Origin: Nostocales cyanobacterium HT-58-2
GTDB lineage: Bacteria; Cyanobacteriota; Cyanobacteriia; Cyanobacteriales; Nostocaceae
Direction of reading: 5' to 3'
Length of the DNA: 64,000 bases
NCBI GenBank assembly: GCA_002163975.1
Contig: CP019636.1
Span: forward strand, 3,049,001 to 3,113,000
This document shows, piece after piece, positions 42,936 to 51,543 of the stretch. The notes below the pieces were generated by a model. That model ran no database searches. It saw nothing but the letters and a program-made list of their open reading frames with translations, and had not been told where the DNA came from. Made by a program: the position numbers and the translations under genes. The number at the start of each line of letters is the position of its first letter. Positions within the stretch are counted from its first letter, which is position 1.

Positions 42936-45311
42936 ATGCACAATTTCTCCTCAAATCCCCCCTCTATTGAACAACTCTGGCAATCTCCTCCAGAACCGAT
43001 TAACCAAATTCTCGATGCTCCACCACCATCCACAATTCTGCTCTCTCCAGATCGCCAATGGATGGTAGAGTTAGAAAAACCGTTGTTACTCCCCATTGCG
43101 TTACTTGCAGAAGCAGAAGTTGCTTTAGCAGGATGTTTGATTAATCCCAAAACTAACGCACCCGCTCGTCGTAACCCTTTCCAAAGTATGAGGATAAGGG
43201 CGATTGCCTCCCCAGAAATAAGTAAAACGGTGGCGCTTCCTGACAACGCCCAAATTGGCTTTCTCAGATGGTCGCCTGATAGTCAAAAACTTGCTTTTAC
43301 CCTAACTCAAGCAACCGGACTAGAATTGTGGGTTGTGGATGTTGCAGATTTTATTCCCCGGCGCTTAACAGAACCAGTTCTCAACGCTGCATATGGAGAA
43401 CCGTACCGTTGGCTGTCGGATGAGACACTTATCTGCAAGTTGATTAAGAGCGATCGCCCTGAGCCTCCCTCTCAACCAACCGTTCCTCTAGGACCCCTGG
43501 TTCAAGAAAACCTGGACGGTAAAAGCCCGACTCGTACATACACAAATCTACTGCAAAATCCGCACGATGAGGTGCTGCTTGAATATTACTTAACCTCAAC
43601 TTTGGAGAAGGTAACGCTAGATGGTCAGCGCACTTTGTTGGTATCTAGCAGTCTCATTCATGAAGCCTTACCCTCGCCTGATGGTCAATTCATTTTATTA
43701 ACTACGCTGCACCGACCATTTTCTTACCAAGTTCCCATCCCATATTTTCCCAAAAAAATTGAAGTTATTGATAATACAGGGCGATTTATTTACGAAGTTG
43801 CCGATGTCCCTCTTTTTCTGCGTCGTACAACCAAATTTGACGAAGTCCGGACAGGAAGGAGGAGTATCTCTTGGCGTAGTGATACAAAAGCCACATTGTA
43901 TTGGATAGAAGCCTTAGACAATGGTGATCCAACGTGTGATGTTCCCAAACGGGATGCCTTGTTTGAATTGGATGCTCCTTTTACCAATACACCAAAGCAA
44001 CTCTGGCAATCAGAGTATCGCTTCCATAACGTTGCTTGGGGTAAGGAAGATGTCGCCTTGGTGTGGGAACAATGGTACGATACCCGCAAAGAGCGAATCT
44101 GGCGAATTTATCCTCAAGCGAGCGAAACACCGCCGCAACTCTTATTTGACCGCAGTTCTGAAGATAAATACAGTGATCCTGGGTCAACCTTAATGACTAC
44201 AGGATCTTACAGGTACAGAGTTCTGCGCTTTGCACCACAAGGCAATGTAATTTATTTCAAGGGACGAGGAGCATCACCCAATGGGATTTATCCGTTTTTA
44301 GATTGCTTCGATTTGGAAACAGGCGAGACGCAGCGTCTATGGCAGTGCCAAGATCCTTACTTGGAAGAAATCTGTTCTGTGCTGGATGATGAAGCACAAA
44401 CTGTGATTACTCGTCGCCAATCTCAGATTGAGCCACCCAATTATTTTCTCTTTAACCGTCGCGATAACCACATTCCCATCGCGCTCACTTCTTATCAAGA
44501 TCCTGCGCCTCAGTTGGCTGGAGTCACGAGTGAGTTGGTGAAATATCAACGCTCAGATGGCGTGCAACTGTCGGCTAAACTGTATTTGCCTCCTGGTTAT
44601 GATGCCAAGCGCGATGGACCTCTGCCAATGTTATTTTGGGTTTATCCAGAGGAATTTAAAGATAAGGAGTTTGCAGGACAGATTACGAAATCTGAAAACA
44701 CATTCAGCCGTCCTAGCCGTGCTTCTGTTTTATTTCTGCTCACTCAAGGCTATGCAATTCTTTCTGGTCCCACTTTGCCGATTATTGGTGAAGGTGATAC
44801 AGAACCAAATGATACTTACGTAGAGCAATTGATTGCTGGAGCGCAAGCTGCAGTTGACTATGTGGTAGGGCGTGGTGTAGCTGACCTCAATCGTATTGGT
44901 ATTGGAGGGCACTCTTATGGTGCGTTCACTACTGTAAATTTATTAGCACACACGAATCTATTCCGCATAGGTATCGCCAGGAGTGGCGCTTATAACCGTA
45001 CTCTAACTCCTTTTGGTTTTCAAGGAGAGCAACGACATTTCTGGGAAGCACAACAGACTTACATTCATATGTCTCCCTTTACTCATGCTGCTCAAGTCAA
45101 AGCACCTCTTTTGCTGATTCATGGAGAAAAAGATAGCAATGCTGGCACTTATCCGCTGCAAACAGAACGACTATATGAAGCACTTAAGGGACTAGGAGCA
45201 ACTGTTCGCTTGGTAGTATTACCTTTAGAAGACCACGGCTATCGCTCTCGTGAAGGCGTTGCTCATGTACTTTGGGAGATGGTGAACTGGTGCGATAAAT
45301 ATCTAAAATGA
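42936..45311 (+). CDS. S9-family prolyl oligopeptidase-like serine peptidase
   Basis: The protein has 791 residues. An N-terminal beta-propeller (about 50-510; repeated blades such as RWSPDSQKLAFTL and SPDGQFILLT) is followed by an alpha/beta-hydrolase domain. Catalytic triad: Ser in GIGGHSYGAF (about 660), Asp in HGEKDSNAG (about 732), His in LEDHGYRSR (about 767). The sequence type is like the glutamyl-endopeptidase branch of S9. No signal peptide. It overlaps the next gene by 4 bp (ATGA), so it is co-translated with a nucleoside phosphorylase. Confidence 0.92.
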   Translation: MHNFSSNPPSIEQLWQSPPEPINQILDAPPPSTILLSPDRQWMVELEKPLLLPIALLAEAEVALAGCLINPKTNAPARRNPFQSMRIRAIASPEISKTVALPDNAQIGFLRWSPDSQKLAFTLTQATGLELWVVDVADFIPRRLTEPVLNAAYGEPYRWLSDETLICKLIKSDRPEPPSQPTVPLGPLVQENLDGKSPTRTYTNLLQNPHDEVLLEYYLTSTLEKVTLDGQRTLLVSSSLIHEALPSPDGQFILLTTLHRPFSYQVPIPYFPKKIEVIDNTGRFIYEVADVPLFLRRTTKFDEVRTGRRSISWRSDTKATLYWIEALDNGDPTCDVPKRDALFELDAPFTNTPKQLWQSEYRFHNVAWGKEDVALVWEQWYDTRKERIWRIYPQASETPPQLLFDRSSEDKYSDPGSTLMTTGSYRYRVLRFAPQGNVIYFKGRGASPNGIYPFLDCFDLETGETQRLWQCQDPYLEEICSVLDDEAQTVITRRQSQIEPPNYFLFNRRDNHIPIALTSYQDPAPQLAGVTSELVKYQRSDGVQLSAKLYLPPGYDAKRDGPLPMLFWVYPEEFKDKEFAGQITKSENTFSRPSRASVLFLLTQGYAILSGPTLPIIGEGDTEPNDTYVEQLIAGAQAAVDYVVGRGVADLNRIGIGGHSYGAFTTVNLLAHTNLFRIGIARSGAYNRTLTPFGFQGEQRHFWEAQQTYIHMSPFTHAAQVKAPLLLIHGEKDSNAGTYPLQTERLYEALKGLGATVRLVVLPLEDHGYRSREGVAHVLWEMVNWCDKYLK

Positions 45312-46093
45312 CTCATACCAAGCTGTATCATATCGGATTCGGAAAAAATGACCTTGGAGAGCGATCGCCAACCATTGCTTTATTATCTGGCGATCCTGAA
45401 CGGGCACGCTTCATTGCTCAGTCTTATTTACACTCTGTCCGGCTTTTGTCCGAGAATCGAGGCTTGAACAGCTATGTGGGTATTTTGCCCAATGGAAAGG
45501 TGCTGCTATCTGCCACAAGTGGTATGGGAGCGCCTTCCACAAGCATTATTGTCAACGAATTGATACAAGTTGGCATTCGGCTGATTATTCGTGTCGGCAC
45601 TTGCGGCTCTATTCAAGAACACGTGCCGATTGGTAGCATTGTCATTACGAGTGCTGCTTTGTGTCGGCAAGGAGCAGCTAACGATATTGCTCCGATTGAG
45701 TATCCCGCAGCCGCCGATCCGTTTGTGACGGTAGCCTTAGCTCAAGCTGCACGGGAACTGAAGATAGAATCTCATCTGGGCATCACTGCATCAGTTGATA
45801 CTTTTTATGAGGGACAAGAGCGAACCCAGTCTGTGAATCGACATTTGTTGCGCTCTTTACGAGGTATGACAGAAGAATATCGCTCTTTAAACGTGCTGAA
45901 CTACGAAATGGAGTGTGGCACTTTGTTCAAAATGGCAGGGGTGTATGGTTTTAGAGCAGGTTGCGTGTGTGGTGTCGTCGCCCAACGCACAGTTGGTGAA
46001 GATGTGACTTTAGCACACAAAGATATTGCCATTGATAATGCCATCAAGGTAGCAGTACAGGCAGCAGAGCATTGGCAAGAACCTGAAGTCTGA
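45308..46093 (+). CDS. Nucleoside phosphorylase, uridine phosphorylase-like
   Basis: The protein has 261 residues, the PNP/UDP-1 family length. GDPERARFIAQSYL (phosphate site), SATSGMGAPSTSIIVNEL, IIRVGTCGSIQEHVPIGSIV and LNYEMECGTLFKMAGVYGFR (ribose/base site; MEC) are seen. These fit uridine phosphorylase (Udp), although adenosine/inosine substrates cannot be excluded. It overlaps the S9 peptidase gene by 4 bp. It salvages nucleosides by phosphorolysis in the cytoplasm. Confidence 0.9.
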   Translation: MTHTKLYHIGFGKNDLGERSPTIALLSGDPERARFIAQSYLHSVRLLSENRGLNSYVGILPNGKVLLSATSGMGAPSTSIIVNELIQVGIRLIIRVGTCGSIQEHVPIGSIVITSAALCRQGAANDIAPIEYPAAADPFVTVALAQAARELKIESHLGITASVDTFYEGQERTQSVNRHLLRSLRGMTEEYRSLNVLNYEMECGTLFKMAGVYGFRAGCVCGVVAQRTVGEDVTLAHKDIAIDNAIKVAVQAAEHWQEPEV

Positions 46094-46255
46094 AATATTT
46101 ATAATATGGTTATTCCATCTTTGGATAAATGGTAAATATTCTGTAACCTAGTTTTATGGAAAATTGACAAAATCGGGAACAGATGGCTAAGTTCTGGTTC
46201 CAATACAAGTACGTAAGAATAATACACAAGAATAAAAACAGCGAGTCGCCTTTAG

Positions 46256-46981
46256 ATGCAACTAGCTCCCCTATTTCCGATTTTCTACCGCATTCTCAAA
46301 CCAACGTTTCCTAACTGCCTTTGGTGTGGTGATGCCAATTCCAAAATTATCGCATTGACGTTTGATGATGGTCCACATCCCCAATACACCCCACAGTTGT
46401 TGAAAGTTTTAGACCGTTACAACATCACAGCCAGTTTTTTTTGGTTGGGTGCTTGTGTCAACCGTTCACCAAGCATAGCTAAAGAAGTGTGCGATCGCGG
46501 ATATTGGATTGGATTACACGGCTATGACCATCAAAATTTTCCAATGCTGTCTCCAATAGACCTCAAGCACAGCTTAGAAAAAACCCAAGCTGCAATCTAC
46601 AATGCTTGTCGTCTTTCACCCGAAAACGTACGCGATGTCCGTCCACCCAACGGTTTGTTTACACCTGCAACATTAAAATTACTCAAGCAGTGGAATTATC
46701 GACCCGTGATGTGGAGCGTTGTACCAGAGGACTGGGTTAGACCAGGCGTTACCACAGTGGTGCAGAGAACTCTCCAGCAGGTCTGTAATGGTTCATTGAT
46801 TGTCTTACATGACGGTGCTTGTGGCGGACAGGATATTGCCGCAACAACACAAACCCTTATTCCTCAACTGATAGAACAGGGTTATCAATTTGCGACAGTA
46901 GACACTCTATGGCAGATGGCTCTAGAGCGAGCGGGAGGTGGGAGGAGTTGGGAAACAAAAATAAGAACTAATGACTCTTGA
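46256..46981 (+). CDS. Polysaccharide deacetylase family protein (NodB homology)
   Basis: The protein has 241 residues. Motifs: ALTFDDGPHPQYTPQLL (motif 1, catalytic base and metal Asp), a metal motif HGYDHQNF (HxxxH), RPPNGLF (motif 3; N replaces the common Y/W-containing set), WSVVPEDW (motif 4) and IVLHDGACG (motif 5). It removes N-acetyl groups from a polysaccharide. No signal peptide is obvious; FPIFYRILKPTFPNCLW may be an anchor-like N-terminus. A single gene; the XRE gene converges on it with a gap of 0 bp. Confidence 0.9.
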   Translation: MQLAPLFPIFYRILKPTFPNCLWCGDANSKIIALTFDDGPHPQYTPQLLKVLDRYNITASFFWLGACVNRSPSIAKEVCDRGYWIGLHGYDHQNFPMLSPIDLKHSLEKTQAAIYNACRLSPENVRDVRPPNGLFTPATLKLLKQWNYRPVMWSVVPEDWVRPGVTTVVQRTLQQVCNGSLIVLHDGACGGQDIAATTQTLIPQLIEQGYQFATVDTLWQMALERAGGGRSWETKIRTNDS

Positions 46982-47320
46982 CTAATGACTCACTTGCTGC
47001 CTTCGCTCAGTCTCAGATTTAGGGCTAAGAGTGAGGGAAAGTTCGTCAGTCCCTAATAGATGATGTATCTCATCAAGCGAGCTAGGTTTTGCAGCAGGCT
47101 CCTGTGGTGAATTGCTTACGTATTCAATTAAGTCTTCTACTTGGCAATTCAGAGCTTTGCAAAATCTGATGATTCTCTCAATATGTTCTGTTCCAGTTCT
47201 GCCGCTTTCCCAGTTCTGAATGGTACTTTCAGTGACGCCTACGAGGCGTGAAAGCTCAAGCTGGGTCAGTCCCGCTTTTTCACGTAGAACAGCTATCCGT
47301 GGTTTTGCCTTCTGTTTCAC
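46982..47320 (-). CDS. XRE-family helix-turn-helix regulator
   Basis: The protein has 112 residues, starting at GTG. The N-terminal HTH_3 domain is IAVLREKAGLTQLELSRLVG VTESTIQNWESGRTGTEHIE RIIRFCKALNCQVEDLIEYV. The short polar tail has no known domain. It lies directly upstream (divergent) of the five-copy secreted-protein array, so it is a candidate regulator of it, which is an inference from position only. It converges with the deacetylase gene. Confidence 0.9.
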   Translation of the reverse strand: MKQKAKPRIAVLREKAGLTQLELSRLVGVTESTIQNWESGRTGTEHIERIIRFCKALNCQVEDLIEYVSNSPQEPAAKPSSLDEIHHLLGTDELSLTLSPKSETERRQQVSH

Positions 47321-47416
47321 AGCTATAGCGTATTTATTTAACCTTTAGCCGTAGATCCTAGCACCAAAAAAAACTTGTGCCCAAAAATTTTTGCCTAAAA
47401 AAATCTAGCTTAGGTC

Positions 47417-47445
47417 TTGACGCACTCAAATTCTTTGGTTAAAAA
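47417..47445 (+). promoter_or_regulatory. Putative promoter of the tandem secreted-protein array
   Basis: TTGACG (47417-47422) and TAAAAA (47440-47445) are 17 bp apart, on the plus strand. The implied leader to the first copy is about 285 nt, with an A-rich segment (47690-47735) just before the start. A weak -10 makes this tentative. No gene lies in 47321-47736. Confidence 0.4.
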
Positions 47446-47736
47446 GATTAGGTATGGAGTTCACCTCTATCTCTAGTTATCTCTGGGAGGCAGGGAAGGT
47501 GGATTTGAGAGCAGATGAAGTGCGATCGGTTATTTTTCAGAAATCTGTTAGAGAAATCCGAAATGATGCAATTCGATGATGTAGCTCTCAATAGGAAAAC
47601 AAACAGAGAAACACTCGAAGGAACCTAACGAGGTTGAGATACATCTAAAGACCTAAGTGCGGAGACAAGAGTGTTCACTCTAGAAAAACAACAAAACACA
47701 AAAACAACACACAACTAAAGAAGGTCATATTCAAAT

Positions 47737-48099
47737 ATGTTGAACAAATCTATTGCTTTCGGTTTACTGGCTGCTGGTTTGATGATTGCTCCTACCGCTG
47801 CATTTGCACAACAATCACAGAGCGTTGACCAGTTTACAGAGCAAAATGGCGCTGCTACCAACGGTAGTTCTACAGTTCAAACCTCCACAACCAACAGCCG
47901 CCAAGTACAGAATCAGAACACCTCTAACCCTCGCTACCGCCGCTACGGTAATGGTTATGGTTCCACTCGCCCTGCTCGCCAATCTCAAGATGCTGTGCAA
48001 ACCACTAAGCAAAATGGTGCGTCTGTTGACGGTGCTAGCACTGACCAATTGAGCAACACCAACAACGACCAGCGCCAAAACATTCGTCGTGGTCGCTAA
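47737..48099 (+). CDS. Tandem copy 1: small exported Q/N-rich, curlin-like repeat protein
   Basis: The protein has 120 residues. The signal peptide (1-24, ending AAFA-QQ) is cleaved by pattern. The mature part has two related ~33-residue repeats: SQSVDQFTEQNGAATNGSST VQTSTTNS... (about 27-60) and SQDAVQTTKQNGASVDGAST DQLSNTNN... (about 83-115), sharing SQ-Q-QNGA-G-ST-Q-TN spacing like curlin repeats. A basic Arg/Gly/Tyr linker (NPRYRRYGNGYGSTRPAR) separates them, and the C-terminus is RRGR. It is the first of five copies; its upstream bases differ from the others (AAAGAAGG vs ACGAGG). Function unknown; an extracellular fibre subunit is the best guess. Confidence 0.85.
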   Translation: MLNKSIAFGLLAAGLMIAPTAAFAQQSQSVDQFTEQNGAATNGSSTVQTSTTNSRQVQNQNTSNPRYRRYGNGYGSTRPARQSQDAVQTTKQNGASVDGASTDQLSNTNNDQRQNIRRGR

Positions 48100-48120
48100 T
48101 CATCCTTGATTTTGTACCAA

Positions 48121-48154
48121 GGCGTTGCTGAATCTTTGCTAAAAGTGCAACGCC
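48121..48154 (+). ncRNA. Conserved intercistronic stem-loop (first of six)
   Basis: GGCGTTGC pairs with GCAACGCC across an 18-nt loop. Identical copies lie at 48597-48630, 49073-49106, 49549-49582 and 50025-50058, and a variant (GGTGTTGC/GCAACGCC) at 50560-50592 after the diverged paralogue. No T-run follows, so RNA processing or stability is more likely than termination. Confidence 0.6.
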
Positions 48155-48212
48155 GCTTCCTTCCTACGATATCTAACTTTCACAACACACACAACTAACG
48201 AGGTCCATCAAA

Positions 48213-48575
48213 ATGTTGAACAAATCTATTGCTTTCGGTTTACTGGCTGCTGGTTTGATGATTGCTCCTACCGCTGCATTTGCACAACAATCACAGAGCG
48301 TTGACCAGTTTACAGAGCAAAATGGCGCTGCTACCAACGGTAGTTCTACAGTTCAAACCTCCACAACCAACAGCCGCCAAGTACAGAATCAGAACACCTC
48401 TAACCCTCGCTACCGCCGCTACGGTAATGGTTATGGTTCCACTCGCCCTGCTCGCCAATCTCAAGATGCTGTGCAAACCACTAAGCAAAATGGTGCGTCT
48501 GTTGACGGTGCTAGCACTGACCAATTGAGCAACACCAACAACGACCAGCGCCAAAACATTCGTCGTGGTCGCTAA
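48213..48575 (+). CDS. Tandem copy 2 of the Q/N-rich exported protein
   Basis: The protein is identical to copy 1 in all 120 residues, and the two genes look identical at base level. It sits exactly 476 bp after copy 1. CGAGG about 10 bases before the ATG is its ribosome-binding site. Each copy carries its own start and trailing stem-loop, so the copies can be translated separately from one transcript. Confidence 0.85.
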   Translation: MLNKSIAFGLLAAGLMIAPTAAFAQQSQSVDQFTEQNGAATNGSSTVQTSTTNSRQVQNQNTSNPRYRRYGNGYGSTRPARQSQDAVQTTKQNGASVDGASTDQLSNTNNDQRQNIRRGR

Positions 48576-48688
48576 TCATCCTTGATTTTGTACCAAGGCG
48601 TTGCTGAATCTTTGCTAAAAGTGCAACGCCGCTTCCTTCCTACGATATCTAACTTTCACAACACACACAACTAACGAGGTCCATCAAA

Positions 48689-49051
48689 ATGTTGAACAAA
48701 TCTATTGCTTTCGGTTTACTGGCTGCTGGTTTGATGATTGCTCCTACCGCTGCATTTGCACAACAATCACAGAGCGTTGACCAGTTTACAGAGCAAAATG
48801 GCGCTGCTACCAACGGTAGTTCTACAGTTCAAACCTCCACAACCAACAGCCGCCAAGTACAGAATCAGAACACCTCTAACCCTCGCTACCGCCGCTACGG
48901 TAATGGTTATGGTTCCACTCGCCCTGCTCGCCAATCTCAAGATGCTGTGCAAACCACTAAGCAAAATGGTGCGTCTGTTGACGGTGCTAGCACTGACCAA
49001 TTCAGCGAGACCAACAACGACCAGCGCCAAAATCTTCGTCGTGGTCGCTAA
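48689..49051 (+). CDS. Tandem copy 3 of the Q/N-rich exported protein (variant tail)
   Basis: 120 residues. Differs from the other copies only near the C-terminus: DQFSETNNDQRQNLRRGR instead of DQLSNTNNDQRQNIRRGR (four changes). The variation falls in the second curlin-like repeat. Its 3' flank has GTGCC where copies 1, 2 and 5 have GTACC. This is the only protein-level variant among the five. Confidence 0.85.
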   Translation: MLNKSIAFGLLAAGLMIAPTAAFAQQSQSVDQFTEQNGAATNGSSTVQTSTTNSRQVQNQNTSNPRYRRYGNGYGSTRPARQSQDAVQTTKQNGASVDGASTDQFSETNNDQRQNLRRGR

Positions 49052-49164
49052 TCATCCTTGATTTTGTGCCAAGGCGTTGCTGAATCTTTGCTAAAAGTGC
49101 AACGCCGCTTCCTTCCTACGATATCTAACTTTCACAACACACACAACTAACGAGGTCCATCAAA

Positions 49165-49527
49165 ATGTTGAACAAATCTATTGCTTTCGGTTTACTGGCT
49201 GCTGGTTTGATGATTGCTCCTACCGCTGCATTTGCACAACAATCACAGAGCGTTGACCAGTTTACAGAGCAAAATGGTGCTGCTACCAATGGTAGTTCTA
49301 CAGTTCAAACCTCCACAACCAACAGCCGCCAAGTACAGAATCAGAACACCTCTAACCCTCGCTACCGCCGCTACGGTAACGGTTATGGTTCCACTCGCCC
49401 TGCTCGCCAATCTCAAGATGCTGTGCAAACCACTAAGCAAAATGGTGCGTCTGTTGACGGTGCTAGCACTGACCAATTGAGCAACACCAACAACGACCAG
49501 CGCCAAAACATTCGTCGTGGTCGCTAA
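49165..49527 (+). CDS. Tandem copy 4 of the Q/N-rich exported protein
   Basis: Protein identical to copies 1, 2 and 5. Several silent changes are visible (AATGGTGCTGCTACCAATGG, and GGTAACGG for GGTAATGG). Such synonymous changes with a constant protein point to selection on the product, or to gene conversion. Confidence 0.85.
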   Translation: MLNKSIAFGLLAAGLMIAPTAAFAQQSQSVDQFTEQNGAATNGSSTVQTSTTNSRQVQNQNTSNPRYRRYGNGYGSTRPARQSQDAVQTTKQNGASVDGASTDQLSNTNNDQRQNIRRGR

Positions 49528-49640
49528 TCATCCTTGATTTTGTGCCAAGGCGTTGCTGAATCTTTGCTAAAAGTGCAACGCCGCTTCCTTCCTACGATAT
49601 CTAACTTTCACAACACACACAACTAACGAGGTCCATCAAA

Positions 49641-50003
49641 ATGTTGAACAAATCTATTGCTTTCGGTTTACTGGCTGCTGGTTTGATGATTGCTCCTACC
49701 GCTGCATTTGCACAACAATCACAGAGCGTTGACCAGTTTACAGAGCAAAATGGCGCTGCTACCAATGGTAGTTCTACAGTTCAAACCTCCACAACCAACA
49801 GCCGCCAAGTACAGAATCAGAACACCTCTAACCCTCGCTACCGCCGCTACGGTAACGGTTATGGTTCTACCCGCCCTGCTCGCCAATCTCAAGATGCTGT
49901 GCAAACCACTAAGCAAAATGGTGCGTCTGTTGACGGTGCTAGCACTGACCAATTGAGCAACACCAACAACGACCAGCGCCAAAACATTCGTCGTGGTCGC
50001 TAA
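49641..50003 (+). CDS. Tandem copy 5 of the Q/N-rich exported protein
   Basis: Protein identical to copies 1, 2 and 4, with a few silent changes (for example GGTTCTACCCGCC). The repeat unit ends just after its stem-loop at 50058, where the sequence changes to TTTTGTTTCAATAAATC. The diverged paralogue follows 94 bp after the stop. Confidence 0.85.
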   Translation: MLNKSIAFGLLAAGLMIAPTAAFAQQSQSVDQFTEQNGAATNGSSTVQTSTTNSRQVQNQNTSNPRYRRYGNGYGSTRPARQSQDAVQTTKQNGASVDGASTDQLSNTNNDQRQNIRRGR

Positions 50004-50097
50004 TCATCCTTGATTTTGTACCAAGGCGTTGCTGAATCTTTGCTAAAAGTGCAACGCCAGTTTTGTTTCAATAAATCATATTTGGGAAATACTAAAA

Positions 50098-50430
50098 ATG
50101 GTGAATAAAACGTATACTCTAGGTCTTTTAGCCGCCGCTGTGATGGTAATGCCAACTGCAGCTTTCGCGGGCGAAGCGGTGATCCAGCAGGAAATTAATC
50201 AAAATGCTACTGTTGGTGACAATAGCCGAGTAAATCAGAAAGCTGATCAAAGAGCCACCCAGGAAAGAGCTCGAGTGGGTTACCCTAATTCTGGAAGACA
50301 AAATGCCAGGCAGCAAATAGATCAAAATGGTGCTGCTTTCGATAACAGTGTTGTTGACCAACTTGCTACTCAAAAAAGCGAGCAAATACAACAAAATAGA
50401 CAATTCAGAGGGCGCTCTTTCCACCGTTAA
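50098..50430 (+). CDS. Diverged paralogue: exported curlin-like Q/N-rich protein
   Basis: The protein has 110 residues. The signal peptide ends PTAAFA-GEA (about 24). Two repeat units are clear: IQQEINQNATVGDNSRVNQK and RQQIDQNGAAFDNSVVDQLA, with the curlin-like alternation Q-x-I-x-QN-A-N-S-V-Q. A central basic linker (QERARVGYPNSGRQNAR) mirrors the five-copy protein. It ends RGRSFHR. It shares the downstream stem-loop and so belongs to the same locus. Confidence 0.8.
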   Translation: MVNKTYTLGLLAAAVMVMPTAAFAGEAVIQQEINQNATVGDNSRVNQKADQRATQERARVGYPNSGRQNARQQIDQNGAAFDNSVVDQLATQKSEQIQQNRQFRGRSFHR

Positions 50431-50738
50431 GCCTTTAAGTATCACTCTCGTTTTCCGTTCGTTGTTTCAAGCTTCTGTTGGTGTTGGGTTACGCATCTGC
50501 TAAACCTGTGATGAGTTCAACTCCCGACATATATGAGGATTCTAGCTAATTAGCCATGAGGTGTTGCGGGATCTATGTGAAAGAGCAACGCCAAATGACT
50601 CACCAGCTTACAGAAAATGACCAGTGTCTGTTAGCAGTGCGGTGGTGTGTTATAGGTGAGGAGTTGACATAGGTTTTATCGATTTCCTATATTGCGGTAT
50701 CAAAATCGGTTGTTTTTTACGAAGAGAGGAATTGAGCC

Positions 50739-51110
50739 ATGCCTGCCAGACAAACAATTTCATTACTAGTCATACTCTCTGCGCTGCTCACATTACCTGC
50801 TGGAATTGCGACTGCAGGTGATATCGATGTCGAAGGTAGTACCAGTAGGGTAACAATCGATGAAGATGGTGGTATCACAATCAGAGAAGCACGACCTACC
50901 TACAGAACCGTCTATCCTTCGCGGTACCCCAGTTCTAGATCTGTCATTCGAGAAAGAAGTCTGAATCAGCGTCTCCGGAGTTTGAGATCTCCTCGCACAA
51001 CACGAAGCTATTGCAACGGTAGAAGAGTAGTCCAAAACAGCACTGTACGCAGCGGCGGTACCGGGTCTAACAGTACTTACAGCTCCACAACCACAACAAC
51101 TTGTCAATAA
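50739..51110 (+). CDS. Small exported Ser/Arg/Thr-rich protein
   Basis: The protein has 123 residues. Signal peptide (1-27, ending IATAG). The start of the mature part, DIDVEGSTSRVTIDEDGGIT, could form beta strands; then an Arg/Ser-rich region (SRYPSSRSVIRERSLNQRLR) and a Ser/Thr-rich tail with two cysteines (one in SYCNGR, one in the final TTTTTCQ). Family not recognised. 16 bp before the next exported protein gene, so the two form an operon. Confidence 0.7.
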   Translation: MPARQTISLLVILSALLTLPAGIATAGDIDVEGSTSRVTIDEDGGITIREARPTYRTVYPSRYPSSRSVIRERSLNQRLRSLRSPRTTRSYCNGRRVVQNSTVRSGGTGSNSTYSSTTTTTCQ

Positions 51111-51126
51111 TTTCAAGGATACATAC

Positions 51127-51504
51127 ATGAAATCGAAGTTACTTTCTCTCAGCTTGTTCTCTTTGACAGCTGTCTCCCCCTTCTTTATTCCTTCCTTCAC
51201 CCCCTCTGCATCAGCAGGATGTATCGGTGTTAGTGCTGGGACACAAATAGCGATTTCCAGAGAAGCAGACCAATCGACAAGAGTCAATCGTGAAAGTGCT
51301 CCTGGTTGTAGCGGCAGCAGTGCTGTCAGCACAGGAACCCAAGTGTGTGTCAATCAGGGGGGTGCATGCGAACAACGTCGCACTGTCAATCAAAAATTTG
51401 AAGGTAGTAACCGCAGAGGTTTTGACCCTGTAAAAGATATCAATGTTGATGTCAACGTTCCCGTGCACGTGAAATCACCAAGAGCACCTTTTTCCAATAG
51501 GTAA
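51127..51504 (+). CDS. Small exported cysteine-containing protein
   Basis: The protein has 125 residues. The signal peptide ends SASAGC (about 30). Four cysteines lie in the mature part (GCIG, PGCSG, VCVN, ACEQ), giving possible disulfides. It carries weak repeats GVSAGTQIAISREADQSTRV NRES and AVSTGTQVCVNQGGACEQRR TVNQ, a further curlin-like spacing (GTQ-N/S-Q-R-VN). It follows the 50739 gene with a 16-bp gap. Family unknown. Confidence 0.7.
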   Translation: MKSKLLSLSLFSLTAVSPFFIPSFTPSASAGCIGVSAGTQIAISREADQSTRVNRESAPGCSGSSAVSTGTQVCVNQGGACEQRRTVNQKFEGSNRRGFDPVKDINVDVNVPVHVKSPRAPFSNR

Positions 51505-51543
51505 TCTATAGTCCTACAGACCGCTATCAAAACTCTCATCTTT

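Larger units (their letters stand above)
47737..50058. repeat. Five tandem 476-bp gene-sized repeat units
   Basis: Copy starts are at 47737, 48213, 48689, 49165 and 49641, all exactly 476 bp apart. Each unit contains the 363-bp gene and a 113-bp spacer with the stem-loop GGCGTTGC...GCAACGCC. The high identity suggests recent amplification or continuing conversion. Confidence 0.95.

Noticed and set aside
47815..49982. Minus-strand and shifted frames of 87-107 codons repeated in the tandem array
   Set aside because: They repeat because the DNA repeats, and have no signal peptide or ribosome-binding site. The plus-strand 120-residue frame has all of these.
47737..50058. CRISPR array as an explanation for the regular spacing
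   Set aside because: The period is 476 bp with open reading frames and no short direct repeats with unique spacers.
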